From Lysobacter sp. CFH 32150 (GTDB taxonomy: Bacteria > Pseudomonadota > Gammaproteobacteria > Xanthomonadales > Xanthomonadaceae), in NCBI RefSeq assembly GCF_022758295.1, contig NZ_JALDWJ010000001.1, positions 496,001-560,000 on the forward strand: 64,000 nt of DNA. The letters are read 5' to 3'. The position numbers and the translations under genes are program-made. The first letter of the stretch is position 1. Each line of letters begins with the position of its first letter. The notes under the pieces were generated by a model. That model had not been told where the DNA came from, did not search any database, and saw only the letters and a program-made list of their open reading frames with translations. Of this stretch, positions 52,004-61,581 are shown one piece after another.

Positions 52004-54406
52004 ATGGCAAAGTGGCTGAAGCGTCTCGCTCTTGCGTTGCTCGTCCTGCTAGTGCTGGCTGCCATCACCGCCTGGTGGCTATTGCGCGGCAGCCTTCCGC
52101 AACTCGATGGCGAATTGTCGCTATCCGGCCTGTCGGCGTCGGTGTCGATCCAACGCGACAAACTCGGCGTGGTCACCATCGAGGCGGCCAACGAGACCGA
52201 CGCGATGCGCGCCCTCGGCTACGTGCACGCGCAGGAACGCTTCTTCGAAATGGATCTGATGCGGCGCACCGCCGCCGGTGAGCTGGCCGAACTTTTTGGC
52301 CCGATCGCCGTCGATACCGACAAGGAACACCGCGTGCACCGCTTCCGTGCCCGGGTGATGCAGAACCTCGGCGCCATTGCCGGCGACAAACTGCCGGTGC
52401 TGAAAGCGTACGTCGATGGCGTCAACGCAGGCCTTGCAGATCTGAAGGTGCGGCCGTGGCCTTACCTGCTGCTGCGCACCGAGCCCAAACCGTGGCAACT
52501 CGCGGATTCGCCGCTGGTCGGCTATGCGATGTACTTCGACCTGCAGGATTCGACCAACGCGCGCGAGCTGGCGATGTGGAAGATCAGGCAAGTCGTGCCG
52601 CCGGCGCTGTTCACGCTGTTGAGCCACGACGGCACCAGCTGGGATGCGCCGCTGATGGGAGCGCCGCGTGGCGATGCGGTGTTGCCGACGCCCGACCAAC
52701 TCGATCTGCGCAAGCTGCCGGCGCCGAAGCGAGCCGATGCGGGGGATCTGCCCGTGCCGCGCGAACTCGGTAGCAACAACTTCGCTGTGTCCGGTGCGTT
52801 GACGAAGGATGGTCGCACCATCGTTGCCAACGACATGCACCTCACGCTACGCGCGCCGAACATCTGGTTCCGTACGCAGTTGCTTTATCGGGATCCGCGT
52901 GCACCTGGCGGCATGGTGAATGTCGGCGGTTTCACGTTGTCCGGCATTCCGGCCATCGTGGTCGGCAGCAACGGTCATGTGGCCTGGGGCTTTACCAACA
53001 GCTATGGCGATTGGCTCGACTGGGCGAAATTGCCGCCCTGCCGCCCGTTCACGAACTGCATCGGCAACCGCGAGCATGTCGAATACATCAAGGTTTCAGG
53101 CAACGCTCCCGCCAAGCTGGTGGTTCGCGAAACGCTTTGGGGGCCCGTCCTCCATGAGGAAGCAGACGGCAGCACGTTGTCGCTACGCTGGACCGCCCAT
53201 CTGCCGGGCAGCATGCAGTTCGTCGTCTCCGATCTCGCCTACGCGAAAGATCTCACGCAGGCGCTCAACACCGCCGACCTCGCCAGCATTCCTGCCCAGA
53301 ACCTCGTCGTCACTGACAGCGATGGCCGCAGCGCATGGAAACTGCTTGGCGCAATTCCACGACGGGACGCAGGCTGTGATCGCATAGTCGCAACCGGCAT
53401 TCAAAGATTCGGCCCCGAACATGCGCCTTCTGGAACACCATACGACGATGGGCGCTTCTGTACGCCATGGAAACTCGGACCCGGCCCATCGCCGCAACTG
53501 ATCGATCTACCTTCGCATCGATTCTGGACCGCCAACAGCCGTGTCGTCGACGGCGATGCGCTGAAGCAAATCGGCGACGGCGGCTACGTCCTCGGCGCAC
53601 GCGCCAAGCAGATCCGCGACGACCTGTTCGCGAAGCAGCAGTTCACCGAGCGCGATCTTCTCGCGATCCAGCTAGACGATCGCACACTATTCCAGACGCG
53701 ATGGTGGCAATTACTACGCGATGAGGCGGTACGTGCGAAGACACCTGCACTGAGCGAATTGGCCGCGGCAGCAGAGACCTGGCAAGGCCGCGCCAGCATC
53801 GATTCGGTTAGTTACCGCATCGTGCGCAACTGGCGGCTTGCCGTGCACAAGCGCATCGGCGACGGTCTCACCGCACCAGCGCAGGTCGCGCTCGGCAAGG
53901 ACTTCCTGATGCCGGCGTTGCCGCAACTGGAAGGCGTCGCATGGCCGCTGGTAACGCAGCGACCCATGCATCTGCTATCGCGTCACTACGACTCGTGGAA
54001 TGCGCTGTTCGAGGATGCCGCACGCGAAGTCCGCGGCGAACTCGCAGAAAAAGGCCCGCTCTCCGAGCGCACCTGGGGTGAACAGAACACCGCCCGCATC
54101 TGTCACCCACTCGCCGGCGCATTGCCGGCATTCGCCAAACGCGCGTTGTGCATGCCATTCGAGCCCCTGCCGGGTGATGTCGCCATGCCGCGCGTGCAGG
54201 CGCCGGACATGGGCGCGTCCGAACGCATGGTGGTTTCGCCTGGACACGAAGCCGACGGCATCATCCATATGCCTGGCGGCCAGAGCGGGCATCCGTTGTC
54301 GCCGTTCTGGGGTGCAGGGCATGACGACTGGGTGCATGGTCGGCCGACACCGTTTCTACCAGGGAAGGCCGAACACACATTGCGGATTACGCCGCTTGCG
54401 CCTTAG
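52004..54406 (+). CDS. Penicillin acylase-family N-terminal nucleophile hydrolase
   Basis: 800 residues. An N-terminal hydrophobic segment (LALALLVLLVLAAITAWWLL) serves as signal anchor or signal peptide. The alpha-chain region contains RDKLGVVTIEA and GYVHAQERFFEMDLMRR. The autocatalytic cleavage site is before Ser in ELGSNNFAVSG (about residue 253), giving the beta-chain nucleophile. HLTLRAPN and VGSNGHVAWGFTNSYGD are typical. Such enzymes hydrolyse penicillins or acyl-homoserine lactones; the substrate here is unknown. GGAG lies about 9 bp before the ATG at 52004. Confidence 0.9.
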   Translation: MAKWLKRLALALLVLLVLAAITAWWLLRGSLPQLDGELSLSGLSASVSIQRDKLGVVTIEAANETDAMRALGYVHAQERFFEMDLMRRTAAGELAELFGPIAVDTDKEHRVHRFRARVMQNLGAIAGDKLPVLKAYVDGVNAGLADLKVRPWPYLLLRTEPKPWQLADSPLVGYAMYFDLQDSTNARELAMWKIRQVVPPALFTLLSHDGTSWDAPLMGAPRGDAVLPTPDQLDLRKLPAPKRADAGDLPVPRELGSNNFAVSGALTKDGRTIVANDMHLTLRAPNIWFRTQLLYRDPRAPGGMVNVGGFTLSGIPAIVVGSNGHVAWGFTNSYGDWLDWAKLPPCRPFTNCIGNREHVEYIKVSGNAPAKLVVRETLWGPVLHEEADGSTLSLRWTAHLPGSMQFVVSDLAYAKDLTQALNTADLASIPAQNLVVTDSDGRSAWKLLGAIPRRDAGCDRIVATGIQRFGPEHAPSGTPYDDGRFCTPWKLGPGPSPQLIDLPSHRFWTANSRVVDGDALKQIGDGGYVLGARAKQIRDDLFAKQQFTERDLLAIQLDDRTLFQTRWWQLLRDEAVRAKTPALSELAAAAETWQGRASIDSVSYRIVRNWRLAVHKRIGDGLTAPAQVALGKDFLMPALPQLEGVAWPLVTQRPMHLLSRHYDSWNALFEDAAREVRGELAEKGPLSERTWGEQNTARICHPLAGALPAFAKRALCMPFEPLPGDVAMPRVQAPDMGASERMVVSPGHEADGIIHMPGGQSGHPLSPFWGAGHDDWVHGRPTPFLPGKAEHTLRITPLAP

Positions 54407-54530
54407 CCCCTCTCCCACCGGGAGAGGGGTTGGGGTGAGGGGCGACGGAGCGACGGAACTCCAACTCCTCGCTTTACCGCCCCTCATCCGCCCTTCGGGC
54501 ACCTTCTCCCGGAGGAAGAAGGGAAAGCAG
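54407..54530. repeat. Dispersed palindromic (REP/MITE-like) element between convergent genes
   Basis: The left part has a 10-bp perfect hairpin CCCCTCTCCC / GGGAGAGGGG (54407-54416 and 54420-54429), followed by TTGGGGTGAGGGGCG. The right part, CGCCCCTCATCCGCCC (about 54478-54493), is its imperfect inverse, followed by CTTCTCCC. Such GGTTGGGGTGAGGG-type elements are common between genes in Gammaproteobacteria of high GC. It fills the whole gap between the acylase and asnB and may act as their terminator. Confidence 0.75.
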
Positions 54531-54531
54531 G

Positions 54532-56220
54532 TCACGCCAACGCCGCGTTGTGCACACCCGCCACCGCGCGCCCCGAAGGATCGGCCGCATTCGCAAACGC
54601 CGCATCCCACGCGATCGCCGCGGGCGTCGAACACGCGATCGACTTGCCGCCCGGCACCGTGTGCGCGCAGGCATCGCCCGGGAAGAACTGTTCGAAGATG
54701 CGGCGGTAGTAGTACGCCTCCTTGGTCTGCGGCGGGTTGATCGGGAAGCGTTCGGCCGCGGCGGCGAAATCGTGGTCGCTGACGTGCGCTTCGGCGTGCG
54801 CCTTCAGCCCGTCGATCCACCCGTAGCCGACGCCATCGCTGAATTGCTCCTTCTGTCGCCATAGGATCGAGTCCGGCAGATAGCCGACGAACGCCTCGCG
54901 CAATACCGCTTTTTCAATGCGACGCGATCCATCAGGGGCAGTACCCGCCATCTTCGCCTGCGCGTCCATCGCCATCGCCACGTCGAGGAATTCGACGTCG
55001 AGGAACGGGACACGCGGCTCCACGCCCCAAGCCATCATCGCCTTGTTCGCGCGCAGGCAGTCGTAGCTGTGCAGCGCATCGATCTTGCGGATGGTCTCGT
55101 CGTGGAACTCACGCGCGTTCGGTGCCTTGTGGAAGTACAGGTAGCCACCGAAGATCTCGTCGGCGCCCTCGCCCGACAACACCATCTTCACGCCCATGGC
55201 CTTGATCCGCCGCGCCAGCAGGAACATCGGCGTCGATGCGCGGATCGTCGTCACGTCGTACGTTTCGATGTGGCGAATTACCTCCGGCAATGCATCGAGG
55301 CCTTCCTCGAAGGTGTAGTGGAAACCGTGGTGCACGGTGCCGAGCGCTTTTGCAGCGATTTCCGCGGCGGCGAGATCGGGCGAACCATGCAGCCCAATCG
55401 CGAACGAGTGCAGGCGTGGCCACCAGGCTTCGGAATGGTCGTCGTCTTCCACCCGGCGACGGGCGAAGCGCGCGGCGCAGGCGGCGACCAGCGAGGAATC
55501 GAGTCCGCCCGATAACAGGACGCCATAGGGTACGTCGCTCATCAGTTGCCGGTGCACGGCGCTTTCGAGCGCGTCACGCAGCTGTTCCGGTGCGATGGTG
55601 ACGCCCTGTGTCGCCGCGTAATCGCGCCAAGGTTTTTCGTAATAGCGCACCGGTTCGCCGATCTCGCTGTCGAAGTAATGCCCCGGTGGGAACGGCGCGA
55701 TGTCGTCGCAAACGCGCACCAGCGCCTTCATCTCCGATGCGACCCACAACCGGCCATCCGCGTCATGGCCCCAGTACAGCGGACAGACGCCAATGGGGTC
55801 GCGCGCGATCAGGTAGCGACCCTTCGCGGCATCCCACAACGCGAAAGCGAAGATGCCGTTGAGTTTCGCCACGCCGGCGGGGCCGTGCTCGCGATACAGC
55901 GCGTTGATCACTTCGCAATCCGAGCCGGTCAGGAACTCGTAGGGCTGCTGTAGTTCGCGCTCGAGTTCACGGTGGTTGTAGATCTCGCCATTCACTGCCA
56001 GCACCAGATCGCCATCGGACGAGCGCAGCGGCTGCGCGCCGCCGGCGGGATCGACGATGGCGAGGCGCTCATGCACCAGCAGCGCGCGCGGCTCGGCATG
56101 CACGCCGGACCAGTCGGGGCCGCGATGGCGCTGGCGCGCCGACAAGGACAAGGCCAGCGGCCTGAGCGGCGTGAGGTCGGCGCCGGGGCGCAGGTCGTAG
56201 ATGCCGAGGATCGAACACAT
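54532..56220 (-). CDS. asnB: Asparagine synthetase B (glutamine-hydrolysing)
   Basis: Makes asparagine from aspartate, ATP and glutamine. 562 residues (E. coli AsnB 554). Cys2 is the glutaminase nucleophile (MCSILGIYD). RHRGPD, VNGEIYNHREL and SDCEVI mark the glutaminase domain; the synthetase PP-loop is LLSGGLDSSLVA, and SGEGADEIFGGYLYFHKAP follows. The ATG at 56220 is fixed by Cys2. It is preceded by a 5' leader holding a terminator and an Asn-rich reading frame, indicating transcription attenuation by asparagine supply. It lies 287 bp downstream of dapE in the same direction. Confidence 0.96.
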   Translation of the reverse strand: MCSILGIYDLRPGADLTPLRPLALSLSARQRHRGPDWSGVHAEPRALLVHERLAIVDPAGGAQPLRSSDGDLVLAVNGEIYNHRELERELQQPYEFLTGSDCEVINALYREHGPAGVAKLNGIFAFALWDAAKGRYLIARDPIGVCPLYWGHDADGRLWVASEMKALVRVCDDIAPFPPGHYFDSEIGEPVRYYEKPWRDYAATQGVTIAPEQLRDALESAVHRQLMSDVPYGVLLSGGLDSSLVAACAARFARRRVEDDDHSEAWWPRLHSFAIGLHGSPDLAAAEIAAKALGTVHHGFHYTFEEGLDALPEVIRHIETYDVTTIRASTPMFLLARRIKAMGVKMVLSGEGADEIFGGYLYFHKAPNAREFHDETIRKIDALHSYDCLRANKAMMAWGVEPRVPFLDVEFLDVAMAMDAQAKMAGTAPDGSRRIEKAVLREAFVGYLPDSILWRQKEQFSDGVGYGWIDGLKAHAEAHVSDHDFAAAAERFPINPPQTKEAYYYRRIFEQFFPGDACAHTVPGGKSIACSTPAAIAWDAAFANAADPSGRAVAGVHNAALA

Positions 56221-56252
56221 GACGGGGACTCCGATTGAATGAAAAAACCCTG

Positions 56253-56288
56253 AAAACAAAAAGGCCCGCACTTCGCAGTGCAGGCCTT
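56253..56288 (-). terminator. Attenuator terminator in the asnB leader
   Basis: On the minus strand AAGGCC, a one-base mismatch, then GCACT form the 5' arm (56288-56277). After a 4-nt loop, AGTGC and GGCCTT form the 3' arm (56272-56261), followed by TTTGTTTT. It is a complete rho-independent terminator located 32 nt before the asnB ATG and 28 nt after the leader-peptide stop. Confidence 0.88.
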
Positions 56289-56332
56289 GGTGAGCGATGA
56301 GCGTTTGTCTTGCGCGCTAATCGCCGGCCTGC
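56280..56332 (-). promoter_or_regulatory. Predicted antiterminator pairing of the asnB attenuator
   Basis: GCAGGCC at 56332-56326, inside the end of the leader frame, is the exact complement of GGCCTGC at 56286-56280, the 5' arm of the terminator. Pairing would block terminator formation. The segment starts 12 nt after the last Asn codon. It would be exposed when a ribosome stalls early in the Asn run, and covered when a ribosome reaches the stop codon at 56319-56317. Confidence 0.7.
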
Positions 56333-56436
56333 GGAAGGCTGGCGTTATTGCGATTGTTATTCACGACCACGGACGCGCGGCCACGGCCGCTGATAGCGGC
56401 GTTGGCGATGCGGCGGCGGGCGGGAGTGAAGGACAT
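56317..56436 (-). CDS. Asn-rich leader peptide of asnB (predicted attenuation sensor)
   Basis: 39 codons ending in TAG. Residues 23-33 read VVVNNNRNNAS, so five of six consecutive codons are Asn (AAT AAC AAT CGC AAT AAC, 56361-56344); a further Asn is at residue 12. Frequencies this high in a short frame directly ahead of asparagine synthetase, followed by alternative antiterminator and terminator hairpins, match the layout of the his, thr and trp leader peptides. No good Shine-Dalgarno precedes the ATG at 56436. An in-frame ATG at 56484, just after dapE, would add 16 residues. A weak TTGCAG-17-CACTAT promoter would make the transcript start at the ATG itself (leaderless). Predicted from sequence; not recognised as a described leader. 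Confidence 0.75.
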   Translation of the reverse strand: MSFTPARRRIANAAISGRGRASVVVNNNRNNASLPQAGD

Positions 56437-56507
56437 GGGTCGATAGTGCTGGAGGGTTCGTGCTTCTGCAAGCATTGTTTTCATTTGCAACGAACTGCCC
56501 GGCCGGA

Positions 56508-57635
56508 TCAGGCCAGTAGCCGTTCGATCAGGGCCAGGTACAGCCCCGGCAGTGCTTCCAGATCGGCCACGGCGACATGTTCGTTGACCTTGTGGATGCT
56601 GGCGTTGACCGGGCCGACCTCGATGCAATGCGCGCCCAGCGGGGCGATGAAGCGCGCATCCGATGTACCGCCGCCAGTACTTTCTTCCGGCGGACTGCCG
56701 GCGAACTGCGCCAACACCTCGCGCGCGGCGGCGCGCAGTGGGCCTTCCGGCGTATAGAACGGTTCGCCGCCGCGGTGCCAATGGATTGCATAGTCGAGCC
56801 CATGCGCACGGAGCACGGCTTCGCATTCCTGCTTGAGCTGTTCAGGGCGCCAGTTCGGGTTGTAGCGCAGGTTGAACAAGACCTCCAGTTCGCCCGGAAT
56901 CACATTGTTGGCCCCGGTGCCGGCGTGTACGTTGCTGATCTGCAGGCTGGTCGGTGGGAACGATTCGTAACCGTCGTCCCATTGCCGAGCGGCGAGTTCG
57001 GACAGCGCCGGCATGGCCAGGTGGATCGGATTGCGCGCTTTCTCGGGATAGGCGACGTGGCCTTGCACGCCCTGGACTGTCAGCGTCGCCGACAAGGTGC
57101 CGCGGCGACCGATTCGCAACAGGTCACCCAGCGTTTCCTTCGACGACGGCTCGCCGGTGATGCACCAGTCGATGTGCTGGCCGCGCTCGCGGAACAGTTC
57201 GGCAACCCGGCGCACGCCATCGATCCCGTCGCCCTCCTCATCCGAGGTCAGCAGCAAGGCGATCGTGCCGTGATGTTCCGGATGTGACGCAACAAATTGT
57301 TCAAGGGCGACCACAAAGGCGGCAACACTGCCCTTCATATCCGCCGCACCACGTCCATACAGCTTGCCGCTGCGTATCTCCGGCGCGAATGGCTCGCTGG
57401 CCCAAGCCTCGCGCGGACCGGGCGGTACCACGTCGGTATGGCCGAGCAGCACCAGCACCGGACCATCACTGCCGTGGGTGGCCCACAGGTTATCGACATC
57501 GTCAAAGCGCAGATGCTCGCAACGGAAACCTGCGCGCTCCAAACGTTCCGCGATCATTTCCTGGCAACCGGCGTCGTCGGGCGTCACCGACGCGCGGGCA
57601 ATCAACTGCTGCGTGAGTACAAGCACGTCGCTCAT
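56508..57635 (-). CDS. dapE: Succinyl-diaminopimelate desuccinylase
   Basis: Releases LL-diaminopimelate from its N-succinyl form in lysine and peptidoglycan biosynthesis. 375 residues, normal length. Di-zinc site motifs are [19 protein letters not shown], the catalytic Glu in SDEEGDG and the late [12 protein letters not shown]. The ATG overlaps the stop of the ArsC-family gene (ATGA). It is followed by the asnB leader region. Confidence 0.97.
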   Translation of the reverse strand: MSDVLVLTQQLIARASVTPDDAGCQEMIAERLERAGFRCEHLRFDDVDNLWATHGSDGPVLVLLGHTDVVPPGPREAWASEPFAPEIRSGKLYGRGAADMKGSVAAFVVALEQFVASHPEHHGTIALLLTSDEEGDGIDGVRRVAELFRERGQHIDWCITGEPSSKETLGDLLRIGRRGTLSATLTVQGVQGHVAYPEKARNPIHLAMPALSELAARQWDDGYESFPPTSLQISNVHAGTGANNVIPGELEVLFNLRYNPNWRPEQLKQECEAVLRAHGLDYAIHWHRGGEPFYTPEGPLRAAAREVLAQFAGSPPEESTGGGTSDARFIAPLGAHCIEVGPVNASIHKVNEHVAVADLEALPGLYLALIERLLA

Positions 57636-58012
57636 TTCGATCCCCGCTCGTCCTGGGCGCGTATGGCGAAGCGCAGCTTGAAGCTGTTGTCGCTGAAACC
57701 TTGCGTGACCACACCGTCGTCCGTGACCACTACTGGGCGACGAATCAGCTGTGGATATTCCTTCAGCAGCAACTTCCATTCGGCGTCCGAACCCGGCGCC
57801 TTGCGATTGGGGGGCAGCGTGCGCCAGGTGGTCGATGACTTGTTGATCAGCGCGTCCCAGTCGCCCACCTGCTTCGCCCAGCCGGCAAGCGTCTCTGGCG
57901 ATTGCCGCTGGTCGCGGTAGTCGACGAAAGTGTGGGCGACGCCGAAGCGTTCGAGCCACTTGCGCGCTTTCTTGCAGGTATCGCAGTTGTTCAATCCGTA
58001 GAGCGTGGTCAT
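57632..58012 (-). CDS. ArsC-family (YffB-like) reductase
   Basis: 126 residues, thioredoxin-like fold. The active site is [12 protein letters not shown], giving Cys10 and Cys13; relatives such as YffB usually have only the first Cys. LIRRPVVV is the conserved cis-Pro segment. The family is named after arsenate reductase, but YffB members next to dapE are thought to be glutathione-dependent reductases of unknown substrate. Overlaps dapE by four bases, as in E. coli where yffB precedes dapE. dapD lies 66 bp upstream. Confidence 0.9.
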   Translation of the reverse strand: MTTLYGLNNCDTCKKARKWLERFGVAHTFVDYRDQRQSPETLAGWAKQVGDWDALINKSSTTWRTLPPNRKAPGSDAEWKLLLKEYPQLIRRPVVVTDDGVVTQGFSDNSFKLRFAIRAQDERGSK

Positions 58013-58078
58013 GCCGCAAGCTTCCCCGATGCGTCATCCAGCGAAGCTGGAATCCATGCTGATCAAAGCAACCAAAGA

Positions 58079-58963
58079 TTATTCCGCGTGTCCCCGCAAC
58101 AGGTCGTTGATCGAAGTCTTCGCACGGGTCTTGGCATCCACCTGCTTGACGATCACCGCACAGTACAGCGAATGACTGCCATCCTTCGCCGGCAGCGAGC
58201 CGGACACCACGACGCTGCCAGGCGGCACGACGCCATAACTGATCTCGCCGGTCATGCGGTTGTAGATGCGCGTGCTCTGTCCGATGAACACACCCATGCC
58301 GATCACGCTGTGGTGGCCGACGATGACGCCTTCAACGACTTCGGAACGCGCGCCGATGAAGCAATGGTCTTCGATGATCGTCGGCGAAGCCTGCAGTGGT
58401 TCCAGTACGCCACCGATGCCGGCGCCACCGGAGATATGGCAGTGCTTGCCGACCTGCGCGCAGGAACCGACCGTCGCCCAGGTGTCGACCATGGTGCCGG
58501 CGCCGACGTAGGCACCGATGTTGATGAAGCTCGGCGTCAGCACGACGTCCTTGCCGAGATAAGTACCGCGTCGCACCACAGTCCCCGGCAGCACGCGCAC
58601 GCCGAGTTTGCGGAACTTCGATTCATCGAAGTCCGCGAAGCGCAGCGGGATCTTGTCCCAGTACGGCGCCGGATCGGCCTCGATCAACTGCATCTCCTGC
58701 GTGCGGAAATACAGCAGCACCGCCTTCTTCAACCACTCGTTGACCTTCCAGCCGCCCTTGCCGTCCGGCTCGGCGACACGGAATTCGCCGCTCTCCAGGC
58801 CTTCGATCACGCGCTGGACCGACGGCTTCGTCGCCCACTCGATTTCCTCCGGCGTGAGCATGGTGCGTCGTTCCCAGGCGCTCTCGATATGGAACTTGAG
58901 CTCGTCGACGCCCGGTCCTTCTGGTGCCTTGCTCTTCTTCGCGGTGGTCTTGCGTGGGGTCAT
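58079..58963 (-). CDS. dapD: Tetrahydrodipicolinate N-succinyltransferase
   Basis: Succinylates tetrahydrodipicolinate in the lysine/DAP pathway. 294 residues, slightly longer than E. coli DapD (274) because of a basic N-terminal tail [16 protein letters not shown]. The left-handed beta-helix hexapeptides are clear ([20 protein letters not shown] and [11 protein letters not shown]). The ATG overlaps the glnD stop (ATGA), the conserved glnD-dapD coupling; the later dapE step is encoded just downstream. Confidence 0.97.
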   Translation of the reverse strand: MTPRKTTAKKSKAPEGPGVDELKFHIESAWERRTMLTPEEIEWATKPSVQRVIEGLESGEFRVAEPDGKGGWKVNEWLKKAVLLYFRTQEMQLIEADPAPYWDKIPLRFADFDESKFRKLGVRVLPGTVVRRGTYLGKDVVLTPSFINIGAYVGAGTMVDTWATVGSCAQVGKHCHISGGAGIGGVLEPLQASPTIIEDHCFIGARSEVVEGVIVGHHSVIGMGVFIGQSTRIYNRMTGEISYGVVPPGSVVVSGSLPAKDGSHSLYCAVIVKQVDAKTRAKTSINDLLRGHAE

Positions 58964-61581
58964 CGACTCTCTCCATCGAGTTGGGCCAGCAGCGCTGCAC
59001 GCAGCGCCTGCTGTTGCGTTTCGTCGAGCGCGGTGTCGCGCTCATCGGTGATCTGGAAGACGTCTTCTGCGCGTTCGCCAAAGGTGGCGATGCGCGCGTC
59101 ATGCACGCGCAACCGGTGCGCGCGCAACGATTGGGTGACGTCGGTCAGCAAGCCCGGCCGGTCGTTGCAGACCAGGCTGAGCATGGTGCGGCGGCCATCG
59201 TCCGTCGTGGTGAACTCGATCTGCGGTGCGATGCGGAAGTGCCGCAGGTGCCGTGGTTGGGCGCGTCGCGAGGGCTTGATCGTGTCGAGGTCCGTCGCCG
59301 ACAACGCAGCAGCGACGCGTCGTTCGATGTCCTCGGCAGTCACGAAGCGCTGGCCGTCGACGGGCAGCACTTCGAAGGTGTCGAACACATTGCCATCGGG
59401 ACCGTCGAGCAGGCGCGCCTGCTGGATCGCCAGGCCGGCACGGTCGAGCGTGGCGACGATCGCAGCGAACAGGCCATCGCGATCGGGCGAATACACGAAC
59501 ACTTCCAGCGCGCCGGCCTGCGCGCCGAGCGTACGTGCACTGACCCGGGTTCCACCGGGTTGCGTACTGCGCAGCACGGCCGCCTGCCACGCCACTTGAT
59601 CCGGACGGCCGCGCAGGAAGCTTTCATCCGGCATGGCGGCGAACAAGCGGTCGGTGTCCGGTGCGTCCACGCTGAAACCCACCAGCAGCGCGCGGGCCGC
59701 GGTGCGTGTTTCCTCGATGCGCTCGGCAGCGGCCACCGGATGTTCGAGGCCGCGCCGCAACGCCAGCCGCGTCGCGGTGTAGAGGTCGGCGAGCAGACGA
59801 TCCTTCCATGCATTCCAAAGTTTTGGCGATGTGCCGGCGATGTCGGCGCATGTCAGTAGGTACAGCAGGTCGAGGCGCTCGCGATCGGCGACCAGCGTGG
59901 CGAAACGATGGATGACGTCGGGATCGCTGATGTCCTGCTTCTGCGACGTGACCGACATCAGCAGGTGCTTCTGCACGAGCCACGCGACCAGCTCCGTGTC
60001 GCTTTCCGACAAACCGTGGGCGGTGCAGAAATCGCGTGCGTCGACGGCGCCGAGCTCGGAATGATCGCCGCCGCGGCCTTTGCCGATGTCGTGGAACAGG
60101 CCGGCCAGCAGCAGCAACTCCGGCTTGCGCAGGCGCGGCCACACTTCATGCGCGATGGCGAAACGCTCGTCGGCCACGCCAGAAGCAAAGCCGGCAATGT
60201 TCTTCAGTACCGCGAGCGTGTGTTGATCGACCGTATAGACGTGGAACAGATCGAACTGCATGCGCCCGGACACCTGCGCGAATGCCGGCAGCCAGCGTCC
60301 GAGCACGCCCAGGCGCGCCATGCGCGCAAGGGTCCTGACCGGTTGCGGTCCGCGCAGCAGTGCCATGAACGCTGCGCGCAACGGAGCATCGACGTCGGTG
60401 TACGCCGGGATTTTCGACAAGGCTTCGGCCAATGCACGCGCGGTATGCGAATGCAGCCCGCGGATGTCGGCACGCGCGGCCCACGCCGCGAACAGCGCGA
60501 ACACGTGCGCGGCATCGCCATGCGGCCATGCCGGATCGCGCGCGGCGAGGTAGCCGCGACGGAGTTCGAACTCGGCATCCAGCGGCTGCGGCACCGCTTC
60601 GCCTTCGAGTTGTTCCTCGAAGCGCTGCAGCAGGCGGTCGTTGATGCGCCATACCAGCGCCGCACTGCGGTACAGGCCCTGCATCATCTGCTCGACGGCA
60701 AGGTTGTCGGCGGTGTCGACGTGGCCGAGCCGGGCCGCCAGTGTTTTCTGATGGTCGAAACGCAGGCGTTCTTCGCGCCGGCGCGCGACCAGGTGCAGGC
60801 CCCAGCGCAACCGCGCCAGCGCGTCGTGCTCGCGCTTGAGCGTGGCGTATTCGTCGGCGCCGAGTTGGCCGAGCGCAATCAGCGGCTGCAGGTCGCGCGC
60901 ACCGAGCACGCGCAGTGCCATCCAGCGCAATGTCTGCACGTCGCGCAGGCCGCCGGGTCCTTCCTTGAGGTTGGGCTCGAGGTTGTTGGCGGTGTCGCCG
61001 AAACGTTCGTGGCGCGCGCGTTGCTCCTCGCGCTTGGCAATGAAGTAGTCGCGCGGCGGCCACACGCGTTGTGGGGAGATCGCATCCGCCAATCGCGCGA
61101 TCGCCGCAGCATCCGCCCGCAATGGTCGCGCCTCTGACAACGCGGTCAACACCGTGATGTCGTCGGCAGCGGCCTGCGTGCATTCGGCTGCCGATCGGAC
61201 CGCATGGCCGACCGGCAGACCGGCGTCCCACAGCAACGCGAAGAACCGTGCGAGCGCATCGTGGCTGGTCTGCTGTGCGTCGGCTTCGGCCAGGACCAGC
61301 AGGTCGATGTCGGATTGCGGATACAACTCGCCGCGGCCATAACCGCCGACCGCGAACAACGCCAAGGGGGCATCGGCAGGGAGGCAACGCGCCCATGCCT
61401 CGCCCACAAGCGCATCCACCTTTTGCGCGCGGGCGCTCAACAGCCTGCTGATGTCTTCGTTCTTGTCGAAGCGTGCCGCCAATGCGACATCGGCTTCGGC
61501 CAGCGCTGCCCGGGCCGTGGCGGCCCAGGCGGCGTCGTTGGATGCCGCCGGCACAGTCACGGCGGCGGCCGATTCGCTCAT
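58960..61581 (-). CDS. glnD: [Protein-PII] uridylyltransferase / uridylyl-removing enzyme
   Basis: Primary nitrogen sensor that uridylylates PII when glutamine is low and deuridylylates it when glutamine is high. 873 residues. The nucleotidyltransferase site is [18 protein letters not shown], the HD hydrolase domain has [13 protein letters not shown], and two ACT domains close the protein (about 690-870). The start overlaps the map stop and its stop overlaps dapD, the classical map-glnD-dapD order. Confidence 0.97.
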   Translation of the reverse strand: MSESAAAVTVPAASNDAAWAATARAALAEADVALAARFDKNEDISRLLSARAQKVDALVGEAWARCLPADAPLALFAVGGYGRGELYPQSDIDLLVLAEADAQQTSHDALARFFALLWDAGLPVGHAVRSAAECTQAAADDITVLTALSEARPLRADAAAIARLADAISPQRVWPPRDYFIAKREEQRARHERFGDTANNLEPNLKEGPGGLRDVQTLRWMALRVLGARDLQPLIALGQLGADEYATLKREHDALARLRWGLHLVARRREERLRFDHQKTLAARLGHVDTADNLAVEQMMQGLYRSAALVWRINDRLLQRFEEQLEGEAVPQPLDAEFELRRGYLAARDPAWPHGDAAHVFALFAAWAARADIRGLHSHTARALAEALSKIPAYTDVDAPLRAAFMALLRGPQPVRTLARMARLGVLGRWLPAFAQVSGRMQFDLFHVYTVDQHTLAVLKNIAGFASGVADERFAIAHEVWPRLRKPELLLLAGLFHDIGKGRGGDHSELGAVDARDFCTAHGLSESDTELVAWLVQKHLLMSVTSQKQDISDPDVIHRFATLVADRERLDLLYLLTCADIAGTSPKLWNAWKDRLLADLYTATRLALRRGLEHPVAAAERIEETRTAARALLVGFSVDAPDTDRLFAAMPDESFLRGRPDQVAWQAAVLRSTQPGGTRVSARTLGAQAGALEVFVYSPDRDGLFAAIVATLDRAGLAIQQARLLDGPDGNVFDTFEVLPVDGQRFVTAEDIERRVAAALSATDLDTIKPSRRAQPRHLRHFRIAPQIEFTTTDDGRRTMLSLVCNDRPGLLTDVTQSLRAHRLRVHDARIATFGERAEDVFQITDERDTALDETQQQALRAALLAQLDGESR

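Noticed and set aside
56437..56826. The asnB leader frame is open upstream, giving a possible 169-residue protein
   Set aside because: The upstream part is an alternative frame of the dapE 3' end. Only the stretch after the dapE stop is plausible as leader peptide; the ATG at 56436 or 56484 is preferred.
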